Shown here one piece after another: positions 13,422 to 22,178 of a stretch of 28,236 bases of DNA. The stretch's first letter is position 1. Every line of letters starts with the position of its first letter. The notes beneath the pieces were generated by a model. It did not search any database, was not told where the DNA came from, and worked only from the letters and a program-made list of their open reading frames with translations. The DNA is from a virus: positions 1 to 28,236 of IMG/VR virus record IMGVR_UViG_3300025168_000483. One strand, 5' to 3'. Both the position numbers and the translations under genes were made by a program.

Positions 13422-14258
13422 TTAAAAAGTTCCTGTTCTTAATTTCTTTTCTGTTATTTGTATGCTTGCAAGCCACTCTAAATTTCTATTTGCAGCACCA
13501 GTTACTTCTATTGTTATATAAGGATCTATTCCTGCTGCTATTACCTGTGCTGTACCTGTTGCTCCTATACTTGCTATTGTAGTAGAGCTTTGCGAAATAA
13601 CTAAATTGTACCCATCATCTACTTGTATTGCTCCTTTCAATTCTAAAGAAACATAATCTCCTGCCACTCCTGATGTTCCCCCTGAGCATAATGCTATTAC
13701 TTTAATTTCAAATCCAAATATAGAATTGTTTTGCACCTCTACAAAAGAACTTCCATCAGATTGGATAGTCAGTTTAGTAGCTGTTGCATCTGTTGTAGTT
13801 CCACCAAGCTGTAGAGTAGATGTTTGACTTACACCTGATAACACACCACCACCAATAACGATTTCACTATTCCTAATAGCCTTTCCATAAGTTCCACCTA
13901 AGACAGAAGCATTATTAACACCATTTGCTATTTCATTAAGACTACCATTAATAAAACAGTTATTATTAAAACCTCTAGTAGTATTGTTAGCTCCATTTAT
14001 CTGAATAGTATTAGAACCTAATTCAGTAGTGTTTCCAGTACCGTTATTCTTATTGTTTATATTAGCTATGTTTCTATTTAAGTTTGTATTGAATCTAAAA
14101 GATCTACAAGTTCCAGTAGACTTATCATAAGTGTACCCATAGGCTTCACAGGTAACTTGATTAGCCATTAAGCCATTAGTAGTGCCATCAGTAAAAAGCA
14201 CCTGACCTAGAGTGTTAATTTCGTAGGGTTTTAAAGTATATCCTGTTAAAAAATCCAT
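13422..14258 (-). CDS. Beta-structured tail/fibre protein, Asn-rich
   Basis: A 278-residue protein. After MDFLTGYTLKPYEINTLGQV and a Cys-bearing segment (CEAYGYTYDKSTGTCRSF), residues about 65 to 130 are Asn/Gly-rich with short repeats (NINNKNNGTGNTTELGSNTI, INGANNTT, INGSLNEIANGVNNASVLGG). These resemble beta-helix or YadA-head-like stacks in fibre proteins. The C-terminal 120 residues form a Thr/Val/Ile-rich beta domain (VSLELKGAIQVDDGYNLVIS). The gene lies between the large baseplate-type protein and the tape measure and joins both closely. It is likely part of the tail tip or a receptor-binding fibre. The family is not recognised with certainty. Confidence 0.55.
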   Translation of the reverse strand: MDFLTGYTLKPYEINTLGQVLFTDGTTNGLMANQVTCEAYGYTYDKSTGTCRSFRFNTNLNRNIANINNKNNGTGNTTELGSNTIQINGANNTTRGFNNNCFINGSLNEIANGVNNASVLGGTYGKAIRNSEIVIGGGVLSGVSQTSTLQLGGTTTDATATKLTIQSDGSSFVEVQNNSIFGFEIKVIALCSGGTSGVAGDYVSLELKGAIQVDDGYNLVISQSSTTIASIGATGTAQVIAAGIDPYITIEVTGAANRNLEWLASIQITEKKLRTGTF

Positions 14259-17062
14259 TATGGTAAAAGTATAAATTCAACTGTTGCTAAGCTGTTGGGT
14301 TTGTATTCTATTTTGTTACATCTAAATATTCTGTTCTTGATGAATATGGTGTCGTTAAATTTGAATGTATTAATGTCTGCAGGAGTAAGGTTTACCTTTA
14401 GAGTCATGATTCTAGTGTCTGGATTATATAGTTCATTAAAATAAGGTTGCCAATATGTAGAATATAAATTGTCTGTTGGTGCGTTTCCTACTCCTGGAAA
14501 TAGTTGTTCACTTTGAAATACAAAATCCCTAGTAGTAGTTGATATACTAGGGACTGTAGATAAATGACTAAATTGTAAAAAGTTAGGCTGATTCTCACTA
14601 ACTAAGTCATTCTGTGCAGGTATATAATAAGAAGCACCTGTACTTTTTTGCCCATTGTCATAAAATATTCTTGGTGAGTTGTCAAACCCTTCTCCAGTTC
14701 CATCATCAGTCATAGCATAGATTGAAGGAGTTACAAAAGTAGAAAATTGGTTAAATAGAGGTCTTGACACAGTAGCCGCAAATGGCTCTGGTATTATTTC
14801 TTTTTCTCCCACCAACAGAGTAGGAAGGCCTTGTGCTGATGTTACAGCCGTAAATACTTTGCTTCCGTACAGATGTCCACTTGTAGAATTTTTATAAACA
14901 TTAAAAGCATAGTCATCATTATCTTCAACAAATTTAAAAGTTGTCTTTCTGTTCAAATCTGTTAAAGGCATTAATTCCATTTGAGAAATATCTACCTTAG
15001 TAGTCCAGTCATGCTGAATACTTCTTGAAGCTAAATTAGTACCTGTTGTATTTTTTATAAATACATCTGCATAAGGTTCTATCAAAATATTACTTGGATC
15101 GTCCTCATCTACCATACTGACTAAATTAAACATAGTCATAATTCCTTTTAAAAAATCCCATTGCCCTAATTCTCCTCTTAGATTTTCTAATAAAATTTCG
15201 CTAGTTATGTCTGATGTTCCTGTTATAACCGTAGCTCCATTAGATGCAAATGCTGATAATTGTTGAGTTGTTAATTGAGTTAATGTAACCCCTGCATCAA
15301 GTTTATAAAATGAAGGTCTTAAACTTTCTCCTGTATTCAATACAACTGTTCCATTAAAACTACTAGCTATATTTCCAAAAGAAGTTTGGTTTGAAAATAG
15401 TTGGTTATTAATCGGAAAATAACCTGTCGCTACTCCTAAATTATCAAACTTTTCCCACCCTAAAACACCAAGTTGTCCAGAAGTCCACCCTGAATAACTA
15501 AATTTGAAAACTCCACTTATATTATAAATTTGATTATCAAAAGAAGCTGTAAACCTTGACGTAGTTACATCAAATCCTAGTTCAGAAGCATTAGTAAATG
15601 ATTCAATATCAAAAGGTAATTTAGTTGGAGTCAATCCTGCTGTTACTCCTGTGGTGTTGTCATTTTCACCAAAACCCTCACCCATATTGCTATTTGGTGC
15701 TAAAGCTGAACCCCAATTAAAGTCCATATATAACTTTTCAAAGTCTGCACTGTCAAAGAAGCTAGAACTCCAGTAAAAACTTGTATTCGCAAATATTTTA
15801 TTTATTAAATATTTTAATTGAATACAAGGTCTAAACGCTTGCTGTAAAGAAGTTAGTTGAGGGTGTCCTGGTGTTGGGCCTGAAGTCGTTGATGTGTTTG
15901 TAGTTATACCTATATTTCCAGTCCAATCTATAAAAGGATATTTAAGCGTTTCTGTAGTTCTGAATCCTGAAGTGTTTGGGTTCAGATAAGTAGGCGCTCC
16001 TGTCCAAGTATTTTTAATTTGTGTTTTATTGTAAACGTGATCCAATTCTGTAAAATCTAAGTCTGCAAAAATAAGCTCTTTTAAAGTGTCAGCAAAAGCT
16101 ATAACCTCAGAATACAAATTTACATTGTAGCTTATTTCTCCTTCGTCATCTTTAACATTTATCATTCTTAACCATCCTTCAAATAAAATAAAGCCATCTT
16201 GCTTTAAAACACATCTAGTTTTTACATAAGGATTAAATACCAATCCGTCATCAGCTCTTGTAACCTCAAACATATTATTGAATATCCGATTGTTTCTTTT
16301 TGTCGCTGGCAAATTAAAGTCTTTTGAATAGGACTTAACTTGTTCTGCTGCATTTTTAAAATCATCAATACTCAATGTCAATGGTATATCTTCTTCTTCA
16401 TATAAGTCGCAAATCACTTGTCCATCATTCAATTCGGTATAAACTCCAGTAGTTCCAGATGCTTGATTTACTATTGATAGATTTGTTATTACTTCAACCG
16501 TATTAGGTGTAGTATCGGGCAGATCATAATGTACTGCAAGGAAAAATATATTATCTGTTTGCGTAGCTGTGAAGGAGAATGTTGCTGTAGTTCCACTACC
16601 TGTTTGTGCTGATTCTGAAGCAATCGTTGAAGGTGAGCTGGAATCATCAATAAGCCTCATAGTAATAAGAGATGAACTTCCACCTGTTCTCTCAACATAA
16701 TCGATTGTTACATCATATACTGCTCCTATTATTAAATTGGAAAGTCTTTGATAAACACCAGCTAGCGTGTAATCGCTAAACCCATCAAAATGACCGTATA
16801 TATTTAAATTATTTGAAGTCTGGTTTGGTAGGGTTGGTAAACTTGCGCCATCATGGTATCTCCACCTGTACCAACTACCTGCTGTTGGTGGGTAATTTGT
16901 AATAACCTGAGTTGCTGTTGGAGATGTAGAATCATAAGACGGAGACGAATTTATAGTTGAAAAATTAATGCCATCAATTAAAAACTGGTTAGTGGTGGCA
17001 GTCCAAGTTGAATCATGCGTTCCTTCATAAGTCTGCGGATATACTATTAATTGCGTACTCAT
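14258..17062 (-). CDS. Large tail tip / baseplate protein
   Basis: A 934-residue protein. Residues 1 to about 215 look like a Ser/Thr-rich beta-sandwich (carbohydrate-binding-like: LIIGAVYDVTIDYVERTGGS, TATFSFTATQTDNIFFLAVH). From about 220 there is a conserved phage tail core with DIPLTLSIDDFKNAAEQVKS and YSKDFNLPATKRNNRIFNNM, then VLKQDGFILFEGWLRMINVK. The SKDFxLPxTxxNN..F pattern is characteristic of long tail proteins of Bacteroidota phages, probably the baseplate hub or tip. The C-terminal 50 residues (MTLKVNLTPADINTFKFNDT, FIKNRIFRCNKIEYKPNS) close that unit. It is coupled with its neighbours by 1-base overlaps. The extra N-terminal sandwich suggests surface contact. Confidence 0.65.
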   Translation of the reverse strand: MSTQLIVYPQTYEGTHDSTWTATTNQFLIDGINFSTINSSPSYDSTSPTATQVITNYPPTAGSWYRWRYHDGASLPTLPNQTSNNLNIYGHFDGFSDYTLAGVYQRLSNLIIGAVYDVTIDYVERTGGSSSLITMRLIDDSSSPSTIASESAQTGSGTTATFSFTATQTDNIFFLAVHYDLPDTTPNTVEVITNLSIVNQASGTTGVYTELNDGQVICDLYEEEDIPLTLSIDDFKNAAEQVKSYSKDFNLPATKRNNRIFNNMFEVTRADDGLVFNPYVKTRCVLKQDGFILFEGWLRMINVKDDEGEISYNVNLYSEVIAFADTLKELIFADLDFTELDHVYNKTQIKNTWTGAPTYLNPNTSGFRTTETLKYPFIDWTGNIGITTNTSTTSGPTPGHPQLTSLQQAFRPCIQLKYLINKIFANTSFYWSSSFFDSADFEKLYMDFNWGSALAPNSNMGEGFGENDNTTGVTAGLTPTKLPFDIESFTNASELGFDVTTSRFTASFDNQIYNISGVFKFSYSGWTSGQLGVLGWEKFDNLGVATGYFPINNQLFSNQTSFGNIASSFNGTVVLNTGESLRPSFYKLDAGVTLTQLTTQQLSAFASNGATVITGTSDITSEILLENLRGELGQWDFLKGIMTMFNLVSMVDEDDPSNILIEPYADVFIKNTTGTNLASRSIQHDWTTKVDISQMELMPLTDLNRKTTFKFVEDNDDYAFNVYKNSTSGHLYGSKVFTAVTSAQGLPTLLVGEKEIIPEPFAATVSRPLFNQFSTFVTPSIYAMTDDGTGEGFDNSPRIFYDNGQKSTGASYYIPAQNDLVSENQPNFLQFSHLSTVPSISTTTRDFVFQSEQLFPGVGNAPTDNLYSTYWQPYFNELYNPDTRIMTLKVNLTPADINTFKFNDTIFIKNRIFRCNKIEYKPNSLATVEFILLP

Positions 17063-18480
17063 TATACAGATTGTGTTCTTCTATTCTTACTCTTTTCAAC
17101 TTCTATTGTATATTGCATAAGTTTATCGTTTGCCCTTGTCTTTCTAGTATAGCTTGAAGTAGTTAAAGTAACTGGCTCTACATACTTATTTGTTATCGTG
17201 TCGTAAGGTGGTGTCTCTGTTTCATATCCATTTAGGATATAAACTTCAGGACTGTTAATGAGTTCTTCAAACCAAAGTCCTTCTTCTTCAGTTACATAAG
17301 CTGTATTCATTTTAATTTTTTCAGATGTATTTACTCTAAAATTTTTCCTTCCTCCTTGATAGCCACTTATACCTAAAGTCTCCTCATTCCAAGTTCCACT
17401 TATTTGATTGTATGGTGCTCTCTTTGTAGATATTGATTTAGTCGATTTTTGTGTAAAAGTATAATAATCCCAAACTCCCCATTGATTAAGCCAAGTAAGT
17501 CTTATTGGTGTGTACCCTAGATTTGTAGGACAGTTAAGATTGATAGTGTAAGTTGATGAACTAATAGTACCACCGAAGTTGGTAGATTTTATTGTGTAAT
17601 ATCCGTCAGGATGGGCAAGAATAAAAGCCCTAAATGTAGATGACCACCCCCTTAGATTTCCAGGAAACACCCCTGCATACATAAGTTCGTACGCTGATTT
17701 TGTAAGAGTATTAATCGGAGACGTAATAATTTCTCCTGCACCAACACCAGGATATTGTGTACCATCTTTTTGGTAAAGCTTAAACTCTATTTCTTCTATT
17801 GCATAAGAATCATTTGCTATTGGCATAAAATTTAGGAATGCAAAAGCTCCATAATCATCTACATTTGCATATTGTGTAGTTGGTGCATTGGATAAGAATT
17901 TCCCAGTAGCTTTTGCTGTATATAATTTTGCTTCTTGTAAGTCATACCCATAATTTTTATTGTCGAGTGTTAAGACATCATCATATTGTAGAACTCCATT
18001 AAACATAGTGAATTGGCTTGATCCTACATTAGACCCTACTTGAATAATTGGGTCAGTTGCTGTGATACTACCATATACGCTAAACGAAATAGTTAGCCTT
18101 TTAGCACTATTAGCATTTAAAGAATATTTATCTATTAGGTGCATTGGCGTATTGGGCACTTCTGCTGTTTTATATCTTGTAAGCGAAGCTGATGTTGGAG
18201 ATGAAACAGCAAGATTGTCAGCACTTACAAAAGTTTCTAAGACTGGTCTAAAATCCCATATACCTGCTCCAGCATTATTTGGTGTTGTTTCAAAAATCCC
18301 AATCGAATCGGCAGAAGTAGGTGTTTGATTATATACATAAACCTGCGCCCTATATTTGACATTAAAATATGTTGCTACTGTAGTGGCATCTAGCACCGAA
18401 AAAATTAGTTGCTGTCCTACTGGGAGTCCTTTGTTGGATGCGTCACCAAATAGAGGTTTTTGTATTATTTGTAATGCCAT
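17062..18480 (-). CDS. Tail structural protein (distal-tail-like)
   Basis: A 472-residue beta-rich protein. The N-terminal half has strands such as VGQQLIFSVLDATTVATYFN and KYRAQVYVYNQTPTS. The central part contains CPTNLGYTPIRLTWLNQWGV and WDYYTFTQKSTKSISTKRAP, followed by GRKNFRVNTSEKIKMNTAYV and EEEGLWFEELINSPEVYILN. The RLTWLNxxGVWDYYTF segment with later WFEELINSPEVYI is a pattern I know from tail proteins upstream of the large hub in Bacteroidota siphophages. Position and size fit a distal tail or tail-adaptor component. It joins the 934-residue gene by a TAATG overlap. The exact role is uncertain. Confidence 0.6.
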   Translation of the reverse strand: MALQIIQKPLFGDASNKGLPVGQQLIFSVLDATTVATYFNVKYRAQVYVYNQTPTSADSIGIFETTPNNAGAGIWDFRPVLETFVSADNLAVSSPTSASLTRYKTAEVPNTPMHLIDKYSLNANSAKRLTISFSVYGSITATDPIIQVGSNVGSSQFTMFNGVLQYDDVLTLDNKNYGYDLQEAKLYTAKATGKFLSNAPTTQYANVDDYGAFAFLNFMPIANDSYAIEEIEFKLYQKDGTQYPGVGAGEIITSPINTLTKSAYELMYAGVFPGNLRGWSSTFRAFILAHPDGYYTIKSTNFGGTISSSTYTINLNCPTNLGYTPIRLTWLNQWGVWDYYTFTQKSTKSISTKRAPYNQISGTWNEETLGISGYQGGRKNFRVNTSEKIKMNTAYVTEEEGLWFEELINSPEVYILNGYETETPPYDTITNKYVEPVTLTTSSYTRKTRANDKLMQYTIEVEKSKNRRTQSV

Positions 18481-18491
18481 TTTTTATTTTA

Positions 18492-19025
18492 TTAATTTAC
18501 TTTTGTTTGTGATATGCTGTCTATTATATCTTCTGTTATTGCTCCTAATAAATCTTTTCCAAATTCTTTCATTCCAAGTCCTAAAGGTTTCTGAAAGAAG
18601 CTAAGGCTTTTAATCCCATCTCTTTTAATTGACCTACCTATTATGAATGCTAAAGATAAGTTGCTTATAAATCTGCCACTCTTTTTATCTCTACCTTTTA
18701 TTCCCTTCTTCTTAATCCATTTAGCTAATATTCCTGGTGGTGGTTGTTTTGTTGTATAACTGTAAGGACTTGATTCTGTTTGGTTCTTATAGTTTTTATA
18801 AGATTGCTTCTTTTTATTTCCCGAAACACCTTTGTCTAAGAACGCTCCATAGTCTGCCATATAGAATTTAACAACAAACCCATTACCATCAGGCTTGACT
18901 TCAAACTTAATAGAATTTGCTAGTGCGGTCTTTCCCCCTTTAGCCTTTCCTAAATTTCCTTTAGCTCTATTGACTACTTGCTTACCAAAAGCATTTAAGT
19001 ATGCTTCTATGTTCTTAGTTTCCAT
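18492..19025 (-). CDS. HK97 gp10-like neck/tail completion protein
   Basis: A 177-residue basic protein. Its opening METKNIEAYLNAFGKQVVNR followed by KTALANSIKFEVKPDGNGFV and VKFYMADYGAFLDKGVSGNK is typical of the HK97 gp10 family (minor tail/neck protein). In that family an N-terminal helix leads to small beta strands and the YxxFLDKG motif. The middle is very Lys-rich, and the C-terminal helices (FGKDLLGAITEDIIDSISQT) close the fold. It probably acts at the head-tail interface. It shares a TAATG-style overlap with the upstream gene at 19025. Confidence 0.65.
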   Translation of the reverse strand: METKNIEAYLNAFGKQVVNRAKGNLGKAKGGKTALANSIKFEVKPDGNGFVVKFYMADYGAFLDKGVSGNKKKQSYKNYKNQTESSPYSYTTKQPPPGILAKWIKKKGIKGRDKKSGRFISNLSLAFIIGRSIKRDGIKSLSFFQKPLGLGMKEFGKDLLGAITEDIIDSISQTKVN

Positions 19026-19477
19026 TACTCTGCACCAACAAATACTGATACTTCTGGACTATAAGTTGCTCCTTCAGGTCTTACCTGTAAAGAAGTGATA
19101 TTTTCTAAAGTACTGAATGCAGGAGTTGTATCTGTTTCACCAATTACTTCAGCTTCACCTCTTGGTATGATATGAGATGTTCCTGGAGTAAGTCTTACTT
19201 GATAGTTAGTGTTAGTAGTTACTACTGCTAAAACTAAAGCACTATCTGCCCCTAAGTTAGTCACTCTAATATAGCGCACATTTTCTACATCTATTGCCCC
19301 TGCTGAAGTATGAGGACTTGCAGCAAATACTGCTACTGTTGTAGTTTGTGAATGCGCACAAGTTACTATTCTTTCAAATACATTATTAATTCCTGTTGTT
19401 GCTACTGAGTTGGTGTTTCCCCTCAGTGCACCATTTAAGGTTACTGATTCGATTACTGTTGTTGTTAGCGTTGCCAT
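19025..19477 (-). CDS. Structural protein of beta fold, 150 residues
   Basis: A Thr/Val/Ala-rich protein without charged runs (NSVATTGINNVFERIVTCAH, VENVRYIRVTNLGADSALVL, TPGTSHIIPRGEAEVIGETD). The RYIRVTNLGADSALVLAV...NYQVRLTPGTSHII arrangement looks like a beta-sandwich in virion surface proteins. It sits between connector-type genes, so it may be a neck or decoration protein. No defined family was recognised. The 71-base stretch before it is AT-rich with no hairpin that I trust. Confidence 0.5.
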   Translation of the reverse strand: MATLTTTVIESVTLNGALRGNTNSVATTGINNVFERIVTCAHSQTTTVAVFAASPHTSAGAIDVENVRYIRVTNLGADSALVLAVVTTNTNYQVRLTPGTSHIIPRGEAEVIGETDTTPAFSTLENITSLQVRPEGATYSPEVSVFVGAE

Positions 19478-19548
19478 GTTTTATATTTTTATTGTTATTT
19501 TAAAAAAGCCTATTTCTATTTTATATTTTCCTATTTTAAATTTCCACA

Positions 19549-20079
19549 TTACTTCCCTATTGGATTGTTAAGTACAGGTATTATGCAGGCTTGAAAATCA
19601 TTCTGAACTAAGATTCCTATTGAGAACACCCACCCTGTCAGTAAGTTGTCAAATCTTTCTTGGAACGGCTCTAAAGTATATTCTCCTTCTGTAAAATAAA
19701 CAGGGTCATCAATATCTAGTTCCCCAGCTCCCTGCCATTGACTGTGCCTCATCATACTTATAATATCAATACAAACCTGTAAACAACTAGAAGCAACCTC
19801 TTGCTCATTACTGAGATAGTTTGCTGATTGTAAATCTTCTTCTGTCCAATTCTTTTTTTCAGTTACAGCATCCATAACGAATAGCTGAAAATTATAAATT
19901 AATTCTGATTGTCCAGTTGATACACTTACAGGGTTGATATGAAACAAAGGAAAAAGAGTTTGATTATCCATATCAATTTTCCAAATATCTCCAGTTGTTG
20001 TAGTCTTGATTTGCTCGTGCATTTCGCCCAAACTTTTGAGGGTATCAATACAATTATTAAAGGTTTTATTATTTATCAT
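19549..20079 (-). CDS. Putative tail terminator/connector protein
   Basis: A 176-residue protein. A helical N-terminus (CIDTLKSLGEMHEQIKTTTT) is followed by FPLFHINPVSVSTGQSELIY, NFQLFVMDAVTEKKNWTEED and VASSCLQVCIDIISMMRHSQ, then TLEPFQERFDNLLTGWVFSI. An N-terminal helix, the strand YNFQLFVMD and a late GWVFSIGI strand recall the compact fold of tail terminator proteins. Its place directly upstream of the beta structural and gp10-like genes supports this. It overlaps the small 44-residue gene by 11 bases. The call is by fold impression and context, not by a diagnostic motif. Confidence 0.5.
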   Translation of the reverse strand: MINNKTFNNCIDTLKSLGEMHEQIKTTTTGDIWKIDMDNQTLFPLFHINPVSVSTGQSELIYNFQLFVMDAVTEKKNWTEEDLQSANYLSNEQEVASSCLQVCIDIISMMRHSQWQGAGELDIDDPVYFTEGEYTLEPFQERFDNLLTGWVFSIGILVQNDFQACIIPVLNNPIGK

Positions 20080-20203
20080 TGATTTGTACTTGTTTACTTT
20101 CGTTTAAATCTGTTTCATAACTTAGCCAAGTTAAGCACTCTAAAAGATTTAGTCTTGAGACTGCATCTAAGTTTACTATATTTTGGTTGCACAATCTGTG
20201 CAT
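20069..20203 (-). CDS. 44-residue small ORF, coupled by TGATG
   Basis: ATG at 20203 overlaps the TGA of the upstream 214-residue gene as TGATG. The frame ends at TAA 20069..20071 and overlaps the next start by 11 bases. It begins MHRLCNQNIVNLDAVSRLNL and continues with LECLTWLSYETDL. It is a short helical peptide with two Cys. It fills the only gap between two structural genes. It may be a second reading frame of a tail-assembly-chaperone pair, reached here by re-initiation. Confidence 0.5.
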   Translation of the reverse strand: MHRLCNQNIVNLDAVSRLNLLECLTWLSYETDLNESKQVQINDK

Positions 20204-20847
20204 CACGCCGAACCATCCCCACCTTGCGGCAAAGCCTCCATCTTTAGTTGTTCCTGTTTCTTCTCCATCTGTTCCATCAAATATGACGGCAAAATCTTCA
20301 ATAATTCCTTCCCTAAATTTGATAAAAAAAAAAGAGCTGACTGCACTTGTCCTGCTGACATCTTCTTCATTTCTTCTGCCCTTAAGGCTATCTCACCATC
20401 ATAGGCTTCTATTGTGTATGCTTCCCCATTACGCTCTGTAACTTTCCTAAATAGAACAGCCATTACTTCAGGCATATTATTTTCAAGACCATTCTTTATA
20501 AAGGTCTCCAAATCGGCATACTCCCCTAATGTCAAATCATCCAAATTAGGGTGCATTCCGTATTCAACCCCTTCTATTTCAAATGTCTTTTTTAATACTG
20601 TTTCTTGCTCACCTTGTAGCTCTGCTATCTTACTCATTATAATAGCTACATCTTTTAATGGCAATTCCTTTATTAACTTCTTTGGCATATCAGAAAATGC
20701 TGCTATTGTTTCTTCTGCTTCTTCTGTTTTACTTCCTGTTTCTAGGTCAATTACTTCTAGCCATTTTTCCAGCGTTACATCTGACCAAGAGTTAATTAGA
20801 TTGTAAGTTTTTTTCTTTAAACCTTCTTTTTTAATTTTTACTTTCAT
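20203..20847 (-). CDS. Putative tail assembly chaperone-like protein
   Basis: A 214-residue acidic, mostly helical protein. After a basic start (MKVKIKKEGLKKKTYNLINS) it has WSDVTLEKWLEVIDLETGSK, then FSDMPKKLIKELPLKDVAII. In the centre is GVEYGMHPNLDDLTLGEYAD followed by LETFIKNGLENNMPEVMAVL and a helix-rich C-terminus with KKMSAGQVQSALFFLSNLGK. The SW.DVTL.KW..V motif and the LDDLTLGEYADLE segment are typical of a family in Bacteroidota tailed phages. I would place it with tail assembly chaperones because of size, charge and a short follow-on ORF, but I cannot prove this. It is the first gene of the late unit after the terminator. Confidence 0.5.
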   Translation of the reverse strand: MKVKIKKEGLKKKTYNLINSWSDVTLEKWLEVIDLETGSKTEEAEETIAAFSDMPKKLIKELPLKDVAIIMSKIAELQGEQETVLKKTFEIEGVEYGMHPNLDDLTLGEYADLETFIKNGLENNMPEVMAVLFRKVTERNGEAYTIEAYDGEIALRAEEMKKMSAGQVQSALFFLSNLGKELLKILPSYLMEQMEKKQEQLKMEALPQGGDGSA

Positions 20848-20860
20848 AGTGTTTATATTA

Positions 20861-20876
20861 ATATAATAGAAAAGTC
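20861..20876 (-). promoter_or_regulatory. Candidate late promoter motif at the start of the structural unit
   Basis: The minus strand reads GACTTTTCTATTATAT, 13 bases upstream of the start at 20847. It resembles 8693..8710 (GACTTTTTCTCTTATATA). Being just after the terminator that follows the terminase gene, this is where a late promoter is expected. Confidence 0.35.
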
Positions 20877-20930
20877 CATTATTTAGTTTAAAATGCGTAT
20901 TATTGCACCGTTCTTCATTATTCTTGTTTT

Positions 20931-20967
20931 AAAAAGGGGTTGAGATTTTTGTTCTCTCCCCTTTTTT
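20931..20967 (-). terminator. Intrinsic terminator after large terminase gene
   Basis: On the minus strand AAAAGGGGAGAGA pairs with TCTCAACCCCTTTT around an AACAAAAA-like loop, with a small bulge. It is followed by TTTTTAAAAC and overlaps the terminase stop codon. The poly-A on one side and poly-T on the other would let it work in both directions. It separates the presumed early and late units. Confidence 0.72.
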
Positions 20968-22178
20968 TATTGCACAAAATACTTGCCAGCATTAGGATTG
21001 TCTAAGTGATAAATGACGTTGTATCTAATTGCGTCTATTGAATGATTCCAATTGTCAATATATAATTTCGACCCCTTGTCCTGATAGGCATAATTATTCA
21101 GCTCTTTAGCTATGTTAGTTGATTCAGGAGTTACTACCAAATGATAATCTTGCATCCTAGTTATTCCACTTTCAATAGTTCCTTTTTTAACTGGCTTAAT
21201 ATTAACCCCTAAATGTCTAAGGTCTGCAATAAGTCTTGGTTCGCTACTATCAGCAATACAAAGTGTATTATCTACTTTATCTAAAATGATTGCAGCTAGT
21301 TCGTGTGATTTTAAACCATTACGATAAACTTCTTCTTTAAGATATATCTTTTTATGCTTCTTATCAATAGCAACAGAAATTAAAGAATCAGGATCTATTG
21401 AGAATCCGAAATCAAGACCACAAGAAACTTGTAAGTTGTCAGGATTAAATTCTCCAATACTCCAGTTGTCAAATACGACTCCTTCGGCACGGTCTAACCA
21501 GCCACCCATAATTTTGTGAGTGTACTTCTTAAAGTTAGTATGCTTTATACTCTTAATACGCTCTAGGAAGCTCTGTGATAGATTATCTTTGTTGTCTAGG
21601 TATGTACTGTGTATGTAACACACATTGTCTTTAACGCCATTAAAACCACCTTCAACGCCTTTGCTCTCAAAAAACCTGTCATATATCCAATGTTCTTTTG
21701 TAACTGGGTTTAATATAAGTATGATTCTATTCTGTATATTCTTTTCTCTAATACTAAGGTCTATTGTATCAAAGATGTTTTCATCAATAAGTTCTTCAGC
21801 TTCGTCTAATACCCAAGTGCTTATGCCTTGTAATGACTTTAGACTTGCAGTCTGGTTTCCTGCTGAAGTTCTTATACCTCTAAATAGTATGTCAGAGTTG
21901 TTGCTTTGATTTAATACTTCAGCTTTGTTAATACTAAAGACATCTTCAAATCCTAACAGCCCTATCTTTTCTAAGAACTCAGGGATGATTGATAAGTGAG
22001 CTGATGTCATTGTGAATCTTGTAAAGAGTATTCTAATACCCTTTGTCATAGTAAGTAAAGTTAGAAAGACTGTAGCAGCAAAAGACTTTCCTGAACCCCT
22101 ACCGCCTGTGATTATGAAGTACCTAGCTTTAGACTCAAAGAGTGGGTTGTATTTCTTATTCAGTATCAGTTTCCACAA
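20967..22178 (-). CDS. terL: Terminase large subunit
   Basis: A 403-residue protein, a usual length for PBSX/Terminase_3-type subunits. The Walker A motif GGRGSGKS lies at residues 25-32 and the Walker B/catalytic part TWVLDEAEE at 121-129. An ATPase coupling segment IILILNPVTKEHWIYDRFF follows. The RNase H-like nuclease domain starts at about 250. Its acidic residues are seen in GLDFGFSIDP (D256), CIADSSEP (D310) and NHSIDAIRY (D382). Both activities should be intact: ATP-driven DNA packaging into the prohead and cutting of concatemers. It overlaps the small subunit gene by 23 bases and is followed by a terminator, so it belongs to the transcript of the replication genes rather than the head genes. 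Confidence 0.95.
   Translation of the reverse strand: MWKLILNKKYNPLFESKARYFIITGGRGSGKSFAATVFLTLLTMTKGIRILFTRFTMTSAHLSIIPEFLEKIGLLGFEDVFSINKAEVLNQSNNSDILFRGIRTSAGNQTASLKSLQGISTWVLDEAEELIDENIFDTIDLSIREKNIQNRIILILNPVTKEHWIYDRFFESKGVEGGFNGVKDNVCYIHSTYLDNKDNLSQSFLERIKSIKHTNFKKYTHKIMGGWLDRAEGVVFDNWSIGEFNPDNLQVSCGLDFGFSIDPDSLISVAIDKKHKKIYLKEEVYRNGLKSHELAAIILDKVDNTLCIADSSEPRLIADLRHLGVNIKPVKKGTIESGITRMQDYHLVVTPESTNIAKELNNYAYQDKGSKLYIDNWNHSIDAIRYNVIYHLDNPNAGKYFVQ

Noticed and set aside
20883-20918. 11-codon leader ORF (MKNGAIIRILN) between the terminator and the first late gene
   Set aside because: Too short to support, no coupling to the next start and no attenuator-like alternative hairpins seen.
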